Shown piece after piece: positions 1 through 10,559 of a DNA stretch of 64,000 bases. This stretch comes from Trebouxia sp. TZW2008. Lineage: Eukaryota > Chlorophyta > Trebouxiophyceae > Trebouxiales > Trebouxiaceae. Under the pieces are notes generated by a model. That model saw only the letters and a program-made list of their open reading frames with translations. It was not told the origin of the DNA and ran no database searches. The stretch spans positions 64,544-128,543 of the forward strand of contig BDIU01000400.1 in NCBI GenBank assembly GCA_002118135.1, given 5' to 3'. How positions within the stretch are numbered: the stretch's first letter is position 1; each line of letters begins with the position of its first letter. A program made the position numbers and the translations under genes.

Positions 1-300
1 AGAAAATGTCCATGTTATTGTGTCCTGCAGCTCCATGCAGCAGCACATCAACACAATGGAATCATGTTCCTGTAATTGGATGTCAAAGTCGTAAAGGCGT
101 TGATGCTACTGGTGCTGTGCGGTGCCTTGAGAAGACTTGAGAAGTTGTTTGTTATATACAGTTCACTGCTGCAGTTGACAAGTTGGCAGGCGACAGCAAA
201 CCTGAGTCTGACTCTGCTGGAGCCTGGGCAAGCTGCATTCTCTGAGCAATCTGTCTGTAGTCAACTGCAACCTGCAATTTGCGTTCTGCTCTTCTCATTC

Positions 301-548
301 AGCAGGTGGTATGGTCACTTTTGCAGCATGTCAGACAACAAATTGCCTAAAATCATGATGTTTGGTCGGGTCAAGAGCCCAAACCCACGGGGCCGATCTA
401 GGAAGATATGGGACGACATTGTTATGTCTCTTACGTGTTGAACATTAATCGCCCTTATTGTGACGCTCAGAACAAGCCAGCCTGGCGGGATAGGACTTGC
501 GCCACACACCCCTAGCACATGCGCTGGAAAGTGTAACCTTCATTATTA
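301..548 (+). mobile_element. 5'-truncated LINE tail (reverse-transcriptase ORF C-terminus and 3' UTR)
   Basis: The frame from about 301 reads RWYGHFCSMSDNKLPK, then GRVKSPNPRGRSRKIWDD, the usual C-terminal block of a LINE polyprotein (the RGRP...W.D motif). After a frameshift near 437 it continues [16 protein letters not shown], then WRDRTCATHP and a stop. The 3' UTR motif CTAGCACATGYGCTGGAA and an ATT-rich tail follow. Related copies lie at 41811-41945 and 60020-60245. It is dead: it is truncated at the 5' end and frameshifted. Confidence 0.8.
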
Positions 549-725
549 CTATTATTATTTAGCAGGCCCCCTGCCTGCATGACCTCAGTTTACATCTCCC
601 CCTGGTAGCTCAACAGTCCAGACCCAAGTCAGCCAGTACAAGCTGCACAAACAAATCAAGGTCATGCCTGATTGAAAGCTGGAACAGCAAATAACAACAA
701 ATGTCGCCTGTCACACATTTGACAC

Positions 726-756
726 CTGTGCAGGCAGACTTCAGCAAACATTGTGC
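726..756 (+). repeat. Partial copy of the 865 exon with its acceptor
   Basis: The bases GTGCAGGCAGACTTCA here repeat the acceptor and first codons of the exon starting at 865. The copy degenerates after about 30 bases and has no donor, so it is a relic of local duplication rather than a usable exon. Confidence 0.55.
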
Positions 757-864
757 CGTTTTGACAGCACAAAGCAAGGTTGAATTCACATCAGAAGCTT
801 ACAATGCAAGAACAAAGCTGAGACTGTACAGCAAGCTTTGTCATATTAGCTGATCATTGTGCAG

Positions 865-3800
865 GCAGACTTCAACAAGCAGTTTGCTGCTGCTCAGAAG
901 ACCAGGCAGGCTGAGGTTGACAAAATCTCTGAGGCCAACGACCGCATGACTGAGGTATGGGAGGAGCTGGCAAGATTAGGATCTGCTGTCTCAGACAAGA
1001 CCCTCTTTGAGCCAAAGCCTAACATTGAAGACATACAGGACGCTGTCCTGAATGTCAAGGTACTGAAGCTGACTGTGGAGCTTGCATAACAAAGTTCTTG
1101 CTGCCAAATAGTGTCAAGCCAACCATGCCTTGCATCTTGGTTTGCATGTGAAGTCTGAGATAGAGTTCCTGTTCCTTTCAGGGCAATGCCATCCAGCATC
1201 AAACCTGTCCAAATTGTTACTCGCATCACAAGATAGTTGCAGTCGGCATTTGTCTGGTCCCCACTTGCAACTGTGAAAGTGCAGGACTCAGAGATCCAAG
1301 TGCCTCGGTACCTTTCAGCGCAAGAACGTGCCCGCCAAGCAGCAGACCAGGCAGAAGAGGAGGCACGCGCCAGGGCACATGCAGCCAATGACATCAGCAC
1401 TCGGGCACTGAAGCAGATGATGAACGGAAGCCCCACAGCTGCTGCTGGTGGGGAGGTGCAGGTGGCTGTCGTCAAGCCCCCCTGGATGGAGGGGGACCCC
1501 TCTCAGTTCACCCAAGACCAACAGCAAGAGGTCAGCCTGACTACTGCCGTATCCTCTGGTCTTCACTGTACTACACTTGAGGCTGTCAATGCAACTGCAA
1601 GGGGTTGCTTGTGGTGTTGTCTGCAAAGCACCTGCTGCCTTTGCATGCCCCTCTGGGTAGAAGAGGACCCCGCTCAGTTCACCCAGACCCACCGGAGGAA
1701 GCCAGCCTTGTTGATGGATTAATTGATTGATTTAGCGATTGATGGCCAGAGGAAGGAAGCAGTGGAATTGTGGAGTGCTTCTCCATTCATGCATGTCTTG
1801 ACCAACAGAGCGTTGTTCGAGAATCTTGCCAGCGTTCTTGTGATAAATCCTGCCAGGTTAAGGCTGGAGACCCCCTGCTTAGCTGGTCTTTGAAGCATCT
1901 TTGACGCAACTTGCATATCACCTGATGCCAAGACCACACCTTGCCTGATGTAAACGCTGCACATAATCTTATGCCAGGTCTGCACACTCACACAATGGAT
2001 ATCGTTTGATTGAAGAAAGAAAAGTAGACCCCGAAACAGGTCGGCTCTTGTTTTCCCAGAGCTTTAAACAAGGTCCAGATGATGTTTAGATTTAAAGTAT
2101 GGCCTCAAGACTCTTTCAAAAAGACATCCCGGGGATGATAAACAATTTTGCAGGTAAAGCTGTGGGAAGAGAAGGTGAAGGCTTTGGTGGAGGAGCGGCT
2201 CAAACTCAAGACAGCTTTTGAGAGTGAGCTCAGGACTCTGAAGGTCTCACAGGACAACTGGGCGCATGAGTTTGACGCCAGCCTGCTAGCACTGCAGCAA
2301 GTAAGCCTCTGACTCTGCTGCACTTGAACAGCCTGCAAGCCTGTAGTCAAGAACAGGGTCCTGACATCTGTCACAGATGCGCAGCACCCACATACTCTGC
2401 CAATGACTGAACTATTTGCACGGTGTGATGTGAGCCTGCTGGCGTTGCAGCAAGCAAAGCTCACCCTGCTGCCTGACCCAGCATGCCCACTGCCAAAGCC
2501 TTTATATATCATTGAGAAACTGTTTTGGCTCAGGAAAGAACCAAAAAACCAACAGCTTGATGCCGTAAGCAAAAAATTGGTGTGCAGGCCCGGCTTAACA
2601 AGGAGTAGCATATCATTCGGCTGAAGCTGCATAGGCTCAAAATTAGAAACGGCCTTGACTCTGCAATGACATCAACAATGACACCTGTGCAGACTTGAGA
2701 TAGCATCTTCAATAGCGCACTGTTGCCACCGCCACAATGAGGGCTCAACTGAGGGCGTTCCATCGACAAAGTACTTATTTCATCATTAATGAAGTACTTT
2801 GCAGGCTCGGCTTGACAAGGAGCAGCACATCAATCAGCTGGAGCTTCACAGGCTCAAGCTCACAGCCTCAGCTGAGCGCCTGCAGGATCTCAGCTCAGCT
2901 GCTGAGTTGACTCTGCACACTCAGCTGGCTGAGGCTGAAAGTAGCCTAGCTCAGAAGCAGAGTGAGCTGCGGGATATCACAGCGCAGCTGCAGGACTACC
3001 GGGAGGTCTTGGCTGCTCTGCAACAGGTAATCACCTCTGCATACCAGCCTGCTGATTACTGTCCAGGCACCATGCTTCAATCAATCAATCCACAGCTGCA
3101 TGCAATTTTGACTTGATATCCCAATACAAAACCAATGGTGAGCCTGTAACATCTGCAAGGCAAGTTTGGTCAATAGAGATGATTGAAAATCAACCAGGGA
3201 TGTGTGCTAGTGTCATTCACATCCTGCCAAACTAGCTTGCTCTTGGCGTTACAACAAGAACATGACATGTTTGACCATTCAAAGTCAGGCAAAACAACAT
3301 CTTCTCGTGCAACATCCCTTATGTGTTCAGATATGTTTGTCAACATGTACATATACAGTATTCATGTAGTCATAGTCTACACTTAATGATTATGTGTTCG
3401 AAATGCTTGAAATTCTTTCTTGATGTAGGATGACAAGGCATTGGACAAGGTCTTCAAGAAAGAGAGTACGGAAGCTGGGGAGGGCCTGGGTCAGCCCCTC
3501 TATCAGCTCTTCAAGAAGCGCACCAAGTGAGTTTTCTGTCCTTGGGACCCAACAGGGGTTCAACAGACAATATCCAAAACAAAACCAAAAAAAGACAGTT
3601 CAGCCATAGAGGGCTGACATAACTTGTTTCATGCAGTCATCAGCACGAAACGTATACTACATATAGTGCATTGGTTAGTTTTGTGCATATCTGCAAAAAA
3701 GCCATCAAATTTGACTTCGTGTCTGTAAGTTGTGTTTCTATTGCCCAGCACATGCCAGCAATTGACCTGTGATCTTTTGTGCCATTTTTATGACAGTGAC

Positions 3801-6800
3801 GTGACATCAAGCTTACGCGCTAGCACTTCTGGTTCTCACAAGGATACCTCAAGCTTGAAGTTTCTGTTGACCAGCACACGGCTACAGACCTGAGTGGTGT
3901 CATGCAGCAGACTGCAGTATTTCAAGCAAAGGCGTGAGCAGTTCAGCAAGAACTCTGGCTATTGATACAAACATACATACCGGCATGCTGCAGGCGGCAG
4001 GAAGGTGCTGCAGCAGCAGCAGCTGCTGATGCAGCTGACAAGAACATGTTCCCGCCACTTCCCCAAGCCCCAGCTGATGATGAGTCAGCCCTGGCAGCTG
4101 CAGTCGTCCTGGATGAGTCAACAGAGCGTCCTGATGGAGTGAATGATGTGTGGTGGAGACGCCTGCTGGAGGTCAGAAAGCAAAAATTCCTGCTTTGCCC
4201 TTGCTTGCTTTGCCTGCTGTGCTGTAACTGATGTGCTGTGCTTGCTGTGCTTTGCCTGCCATGCTTTGCCTGCTGCGCTTTGCCTGCTATGCTGTGACTG
4301 CAGTGTCTGCCACATCAGCCATCTGTGAAAGTGCTGAGGCCCTGCTGACTGGCGCACAGCTGGGCAATGCTTTTGAAATGTTGTCCATCAGAAACACTCT
4401 GGCCATCATTGAAACAGCAACTGCTTTGAATGTACATGCATAACTTCTTCACCTGTCTGCTGGTTACTGAACTTTATGAGTCTTGCCTCAACGTATACCA
4501 CAAGGTCTTGTGGCTGTCTTGTGCTGCAGTCAGGGTTTGAAGCAGCAGCTGAGATCAATTCCCCAAGACACCTCTCAATGAGCTTCCAAGTTCCAACACG
4601 ATGTATTCTGCCACAGCAAGTCCTGGCAGTGATGTATGGGTGCATGACAGCAAGATTGTGATGGTTTGAGTGTGATGTGTTCAGGTGCGGCAACAGAAGC
4701 TGGAGTATGAGTACCACATCAGGAAACAGCAGGCGGCCATTGCTATGTTGGCCTCACACCAGGAGCAGCTTCAGGTCTGCTTCAAGCTTGGCTTGACTTA
4801 TGCTGCCATCGCTATTTTGACAGATGGACATTGGGTGCATACAGACCTACACATATGCACAGTAAGGTTTGAGTAAGGTGATGGGTCATTTGCATTGCGT
4901 TGATTGTTGTGACATGATGTTGCACGCCATGTCATTGCAGTACAAGTGATCGCGTAGACACAAAGCTTCAGTGAACAACTGAACCATTGCTGCTGTAATA
5001 CTGCTTGCATAGCTGCTGAATACACAGGAAGACATCAGTTTTGCAGCAAGCTCATTGCAGATGGCCGATTGTGCGATTGTAAATGGCCAAATGCTCACAG
5101 AGGTATATGTTATGAGCCTTTGGCCATTCAGGTGGAACTTGCAGATCTGGGACGCTAACAGGCAAGCAAGCAATCTCAGTTAGCGCTCTTCCATGAGGGG
5201 AAAAGACCGACAAGGACAATTTTGCAACCTCAAGCACATTCCTTTCCCATTAGCGTACAACGACAACAAATTTGTCTTAAACTTTAGTCGTTGTAACTCA
5301 GGTGGATCTTGCTAATTTGGAAGGCCAACAGGCCAGCAAGCCCAGCTGTTCCAGGAGGAGGAGAGGAAAATTGCATAAGACAGTGGTACAGTCTTGCAGC
5401 TGAGACTGTAATCATACAGTAACAGTGGCATTCACTAAGGGCTGAAATCTTTGCCATTCAGGTGGAACTTGCAGATCTGGAAGGTCAACAGGCCAGCAAG
5501 CAGTCCCAGCTCACGCTCTTCCAAGAGGAGAAGAAGAAGTCTGAGGAGGATACTGACGTTCCTCTGAGACTCAAGCAAGGGCAGATTGAGGTTGAGACGC
5601 GAGGCATTGTGGACAGCAACCGAGATAATGCTGTGCTGATTGCTTTGCAGCTTGTACAGGTCTGTGCTTTTTAGCTGCCTGCTGAGACTTAGTGGTCACT
5701 TGGGCATGACAGTATCTGTGACACTGCCCACACCTGAGCTGATGCATATGCCGCACAATTGCACACACAATATAGATTTGACAGTTGCTGTTGCTGATGC
5801 TGCTGCATCTGTGTTGTACAGTATATGACATCCTTTGTTCTGCTGTTCTGCTTTGACCATAGCTGCCATTCAGCTTGCTGTGCTGCTTCTTCCTGAGCTG
5901 GTTTTTAGCTTGCCTAACCTGGTTTTGCAGTCAAGGCCAATGTGTCACTACTTGTCCGCTTTGACACAGCAGAATGGGCAGTGCTGTGCTGACTGCCTCG
6001 CTGCTTATAGTGTTTGCTGGTGCAAGCTTGCTTGACATGCTTGCGCCGTGTGGAAAGACGCTACTGTCAGAACGCATAGCATTGCAGCAGTAGTTGCTGT
6101 CACACATAGCATGCTTGCAGCAGTTATGGCACCTGTGTACGCTTGCTGGTACACATTTCTAAGTTCCATTAGGCCCTGCTGTAGCAGAGCCCGCACATCC
6201 AAACCAGCAATTCAGAATCAATCCTGACTGTAACACATCAGGGCTGGCCCTAACAACCCCAGTGCACCCCAGGGTAGCACCCCAATTGCCTCGCAGCTCA
6301 TGAAGGTCAGCTCTTTTCCTCCCCTGCTGGTGTCACACTCTCTGTCCAATTCACACAGCATTTGTCCCCGTTGTGTTCAGCTTGTCAAACAACAATGCCA
6401 GATGTTACCAATGGCCTAGTGCACGTTGCTTGCAGGAGTTGAACCAGGGAATACTGGCAGAGGGGAAGAGGAAAGAGAATATGGTGCAGGCGACCACTCT
6501 GTCTTGAGCAGATTGCAAAACTGTGGTGTTGAATCGTGCCGAAAAGCCAATTGATGATGGTTGTGCAGGAATTGAAGCAGGGCATTCTGGCTGAAGGGAA
6601 GAGGAAGATGGATCTGTTGCGGGCCACCGTTCTGTCTGGATTTGCCGCCAGACTTCAATGCCTGATTGTGACTGATGTCTTTTCAACGTGCATTCTGCAG
6701 GAGTGGAATCAGGGGATACTGGCAGAGGGGAAGAGGAAGGTGGATGTGGTGTGGGCCACCAGTCTGTCGGGAGTGGGTTGCAAAAATGCAGTGTTCAAAC

Positions 6801-8988
6801 GTGCCAAAAAGCTGATTGATGTGGATGGTGCAGGAATTGAACCAGGGGATACTTGCAGAGGGGAAGAGGAAGGTGGATGTGGTCCGGGCCACCAAGGACT
6901 TCAAAAAGGGCATCTACAGCCTGCAGTGGAACCACAACCGCTCCACCATGCAGGTGCTTCACCACAGTCTGTCTGTATGCTCCTGTGTGGTGCCAGCTTG
7001 TATATGACACCTTGCTTATGCTGCCTTGTACATGCACCATCTACATGTATGTGAATTGCTATATGTACGCTATACATAGACTCGACCCAGTGCATCAGAC
7101 GCGCCTGCTCCCCCACGGTGCCTTCTTCTGCTTGCGTCTATCATGGTTTAGGTGAGGACATGGTCGAACTGGTTGGAGACAGCTGATTGCTTCTGTACGT
7201 ACCTAGGTGGGCCTGCTGAGCCTGCCTAGCCCACGTTTACAATGAATGAATGAACGAACGAAACTGTGCTGATTGAGTATTGAGTGCTGCAGCCTGCACG
7301 TGCATATTGACCCTGCCCTTGTGTCACAGCACCCTGTGCATCACATGCACGACTGATATTGAGTGGACACTTGTATATGTGGCGGCAGCACTTCAAACTG
7401 TGGATGCTGAATCAGCAAAGACTGGTGCTTGCACCTGTTTGCAGGTTGGTATTTGGAAGGCGATTCGATTGGAGGCTAGCTTCTGTACTGCTTGCCATGC
7501 AGGCACATGAAGCATGACAAAAGGCATCATTTGTACCCATTCCTGCGTCACAGTCACATCACTTTGCAGCTCATACACTCACAGCCACTGTTGCAGCTCG
7601 GACAGTCACACTCACTTTTGAGCTGGACTGGTTATAGTCTCTTTGGCAACTCAGACAGCCAATGCTGCCGCTGTGTGCATGGCCCATCGGATCACGTCAT
7701 TGTGCTCTCTTTGGGACCCAACAGGGGTTCATACAGACAACGTCAGAAACAGGCGCGATTGAGCCAAAAAGGCTCTGAATGAAAGTCTGTCATCTGACAT
7801 GCAGGTGGCAGACCTGAGTGAGATTCTGAGGGAACTGCAGCTGCTGAGAGTGACCAGGGAGGTGCAAGCCGTCATTTCCACAGTGGGGGCGCAAGGGGGG
7901 TTGCCTGGGGGTGGGGCAGGCACCCTGCATCCAGCTTCCAAGGAGCTGCAAACCATTGAGGATGTCATGAAGCACAATGACAGGTGCATCTGCCAGCAGT
8001 GTGATGCTTGTTGATTTGTGGCTCACTGCAGACCTGACGCAGCTTGATCATTAGGCAGACATGCTGTTGCATGTGCCCCTACAAGCAGTGTGCTGCAAGT
8101 TGGCAATTGATTATGCATACTGCTTTGCAACCCACTGAATAAATCAACCAGCTTGGTGGCCAGCCATATTATGGCAGGTGCGCCTGTAAGCAGTGTGCTG
8201 ACCCTTCATTTATACTGCTTTGTGGCTCACCAATCTTGGAAACAGCTTGATCACCAGGCAGGCTTGTGATGAGAGTGCTGAGATGAGACGAACAAGCATG
8301 ACAAACTAACTCATGTCGTAGTGCAGCTGTGGTATCGAAAGTTGTCATGCTTGCTGCTCAGGCTCAGCGAGAAAAACATCAAGGAGCGCAAGGCCAAGCT
8401 GACGCGCCTTGAGGCGGCCATCAAGGACAAGCAGCATAAGAACGCAAAGCTCCTAAAGGTGCAGCTCCACTCCATGTTGTGTGTTCATGAAGTGGCCCTG
8501 TCTCAAACTGCATGTTGCTCGCCCATCGTGTGTCAAACCAGCCAGTTGGCACATGTTTGATTATGTTTGCGTGAGATGCTCAAACTGCTTCGTATTCACT
8601 TGCGGCCCCATTGTCAATGCGGATGCCTCTGCCATGTTTTACGGCCCAGTTGCCATTTGTGTGAAGCACAACAAGGCTGCAGTGTTGAACTCTGTAGCCA
8701 ATTCATGCCAATGCACAGTTTCAGTGATTGATGCAGGATGTGGATCAGGTCAGGGACAAGTTGGAGGCCACAGCACCATCAAGCCCACCCTCTAGCAAAT
8801 CACAAAGCCCACAGGCAAGACGCATGCGCAATCTGGCAACACAAAGGCAGCTCAGGGATATTGCTGCAATGCAACAGGAGCGAATGGGTCAACTGCAGAC
8901 AGAGATTGTCAATTTACACAAGCGGTCTTTCCCATCATTTGCCCAGCAGACCGTTGTGTACCCTGATGAAATAAACAACATTCTGTGA
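865..8988 (+). CDS. CFAP43: CFAP43-like cilia- and flagella-associated protein (C-terminal half, partial)
   Basis: Twelve phase-consistent exons are visible: 865-1059, 1285-1530, 2154-2300, 2805-3026, 3429-3526, 3994-4171, 4685-4774, 5462-5659, 6834-6953, 7805-7983, 8362-8458 and 8737-8988 (stop). Together they encode about 673 residues, mostly coiled coil. Family landmarks are RALKQMMNG followed by KPPWMEGDP, the charged stretch LWEEKVKALVEERLKLK, LYQLFKKRTK, and LQLLRVTREVQ close to the C-terminus. CFAP43 works with CFAP44 in the tether/tether-head complex that anchors the inner-arm dynein f motor domain in motile cilia. The WD40 N-terminal half would lie left of the window. The end reads DEINNIL-stop. 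CFAP44 is the main alternative. The introns are crowded with partial copies of neighbouring exons. Confidence 0.78.
1636..1693 (+). repeat. Copy of the 3' end of the 1285-1530 exon
   Basis: This segment repeats the part of the preceding exon that encodes PPWMEGDPSQFTQ, here reading LWVEEDPAQFTQTHRR. It lies about 160 bp downstream of the original and no longer ends in a clear GT donor. It is a decayed exon copy inside the intron. Confidence 0.65.
2424..2460 (+). repeat. Copy of the 3' end of the 2154-2300 exon
   Basis: The sequence around AGCCTGCTGGCGTTGCAG repeats the exon end that encodes SLLALQQ. The donor GTAAGC has become GCAAAGC, so the copy has lost its splice site. Confidence 0.6.
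2584..2645 (+). repeat. Decayed 5' copy of the 2805-3026 exon
   Basis: Preceded by GTGCAG, it reads ARLNKE, a stop codon, then HIIRLKLHRLK, against ARLDKEQHINQLELHRLK in the working exon 220 bp downstream. The in-frame TAG shows it is a pseudo-exon. Confidence 0.7.
3540..3620 (+). repeat. Dispersed hairpin element A, copy 1
   Basis: It begins with TTGGGACCCAACAGGGGTTC, continues to an ACAGACAAYRTC block, and ends in a small hairpin CAGCC-loop-GGCTG followed by ACAT. A second copy (7710-7795) ends in GAGCC-loop-GGCTC, a compensatory change. A third, inverted copy starts the same way at 16437-16488. All three lie in introns. Confidence 0.65.
5129..5370 (+). repeat. Two decayed copies of the 5462-5659 exon start
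   Basis: Copies start at about 5131 and 5302, each preceded by a CAG acceptor. They correspond to VELADLEGQQASKQSQ of the working exon at 5462. The first has substitutions and a frameshift within the repeated block; the second lacks several bases after QQASK. Spacing between the three starts is about 160-170 bp, so this is a tandem array of an exon start with its acceptor. Confidence 0.75.
6431..6953 (+). repeat. Four-copy 132-bp tandem array of a CFAP43 exon
   Basis: Copies start at 6436, 6569, 6701 and 6834 (spacings 133, 132, 133), each preceded by TGCAG. All encode a variant of ELNQGILAEGKRK. Only the last copy continues into DFKKGIYSLQWNHNR and a donor (CAG/GTGCTT), so it is taken as the real exon. 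The first three break off after the equivalent of RAT into CTGTCT, and the intervening intron-like spacer is itself repeated. Confidence 0.85.
7157..7262 (+). repeat. Dispersed element B with GAAT/GAAC-repeat tail, copy 1
   Basis: The block GGTTGGAGACAGCTGATT followed by CTAGGTGGGCCTGCTGAG ends in a tail of GAAT and GAAC units (about 7240-7262). The same core is present in reverse complement at 62945-63013 and partly at 18742-18800. A simple-repeat tail suggests the 3' end of a SINE or LINE-like element. Confidence 0.6.
7710..7795 (+). repeat. Dispersed hairpin element A, copy 2
   Basis: Same head as copy 1 (TTGGGACCCAACAGGGGTTC), with a terminal hairpin GAGCC-AAAAA-GGCTC. It ends about ten bases before the acceptor of the exon at 7805. 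Confidence 0.65.
7980..8245 (+). repeat. Repeated donor-proximal intron block
   Basis: The start of the intron after the exon ending at 7983 (GGTGCATCTGCCAGCAGTG) recurs near 8071 and 8177 as variants ending AGCAGTGTGCTG. It is followed each time by related TTTGTGGCTCAC and CAGCTTGATCA words. The unit is about 95-105 bp and includes the exon/intron junction AGGTGC in the first and third copies. Confidence 0.6.
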
Positions 8989-9618
8989 TGAAGCTGTGCC
9001 TATGAATCGTGAACAGCCAAGTCTGCAGGCTCATAGCGTTTGACTTGTCATCTTTTGGCGCTAATCTAGTTTCAGTATAAGCCCAAAGACTGCCTCTTTT
9101 GCAACACACGATCAAAGAGCCTGGAGGTACAGCAATCCTCATCAACTTTCCTAATGAAAAAGCTAAATCTACTATGAAGAAGTGCACTTAGGCCTAGCCT
9201 AGCTAACACTGCTAAAAGGGGCATATGATCAGCACGGATGCAGTACACTGCAGTTCATCCAAATGCTGCAAGCTGGACAGCTTTGCCAGGGCCAGTATTG
9301 ATCAAACACCCAGGTTGGGCCCCCTATCACTCTTGACAAGCACCTGCACAAGTTTGTTGGCTAAAGTACTTCAGAGGCACCTATTGCTGTAGTCACTTTA
9401 TGTATGTGGAGCTGCGCAAGAGCAGCAGCCTCCAACGTGTAGTGTACACTCATGTGGGCATCTGCAAAGATACACTATCAGCAAGGCAAAATTTGACGCA
9501 GGCCCACAGGCCTGCTGAGACTCTCCCCTTTGTCAAAATTTGATGACCTTGCTTGCTGCTATCTATAAGCTGATCATCAGTTCAAAAATGAAATAGGTTG
9601 CACCTCCAGGTGCACTGC
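8989..9618. other. Convergent 3' intergenic region (CFAP43 / thioredoxin)
   Basis: This region separates the stop codons of two converging genes and should hold both 3' UTRs. No open frame with family similarity is seen. Confidence 0.6.
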
Positions 9619-10559
9619 TCACTTTGCACTGTGAATCTGAACTTGTGACCGCAGATGTTGCAGCCTATCAGCTGTCAAGCTTGCTGAAAACTCTGCCACG
9701 ACGCCTGCTTCACCTTTCAACAAGTGAAAGTACGGTAGCTTTGGTACACCTATCTCATCACACATTGTCTTGAGGCTCTCAACACCAGCATTCACCTGAA
9801 CATACAAGAACACACAGAGTTGGTCACATGCATCACCAAATAAGGCTAAGACAAGGCTGCAGTAGAGATACGATAATGCTTAGAAGGATGACTTACCGAC
9901 AGAAATGTGACTTTCTGATGCTGGGATGCCAGCTTCTGTATTTGGGGGTGCAGAGACTTGCATGCATGGCACCAAGGCGCAAAGTAGTCCACCACTACCA
10001 GGGTGTTTTGTCCTTTTGCAAGGCGAACCCGTTCCTTGAACTCGCCAGCTGAGGCTACCACATGCATGTTGCTTGGGTTCATGATTTCCCACCTGAAGAA
10101 AACGGACTTTCAGCATTGCAACCTGACACGGCTTTTGATGCACTCAAGGCAAAATTGAAGGCCAGTCAACTCACCAGCCTTTGCCTGCAGCTGATGCCTC
10201 TATATACCACTGCCTGCTTTGCTGCCTGCATGAAAGGCAGTCTGATGCATTGCACATGAACACCGTTGCCTTTGCACGGCAGCTTTGTTTGATTTTTACC
10301 TCTCTTCAGCCTCCCTGCGTCTCCGAAGGGCGTCTGGGTGGGGAGTGGCCGCGGGAGCAGCATCGGGAACGCTGAGGCGTTCAACTGCAGGCCTTGGAGG
10401 AGAGTGTGCTCTCTGAACCGCTGACACGCGAGCAGATCCACGCCTGCTCTGATCCCAAGCCGCTGTCCGGTGACACGCGACGGTAGGCCTTGAGCCTTGG
10501 AAGGAATTCGTTTGCAGCTGCTTGACTCCCAGTGAACAGTGAACAAGTGCTGTTTGCAT
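9619..10559 (-). CDS. Atypical (ACHT-like) thioredoxin, probably plastidic
   Basis: Three exons on the minus strand: 10559-10300, 10092-9897 and 9795-9619 (stop), all in phase. The first encodes an Arg/Ser/Ala-rich leader starting MQTALVHCSLGVKQ, consistent with a chloroplast transit peptide; an upstream in-frame ATG at 10616 is also possible. The mature domain begins RWEIMNPSNMHVV and carries LVVVDYFAPWCHACKSLHP, then the cis-Pro region VPKLPYFHLLKG. The layout fits plant ACHT thioredoxins, which pass oxidising or reducing equivalents to plastid enzymes such as 2-Cys peroxiredoxin. The active site is WCHAC rather than WCGPC. The gene converges on CFAP43. Confidence 0.85.

Larger units (their letters stand above)
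1..864. other. Non-coding stretch upstream of first visible CFAP43 exon
   Basis: No exon can be supported here. By gene context this is probably intron of the CFAP43-like gene, whose WD40 half should lie to the left of the window. It holds a LINE tail (301-548), a short ATT-rich run and one partial copy of the first visible exon near 726-756. The open frame that starts at 76 runs into the LINE tail and is not a separate gene. Confidence 0.5.
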
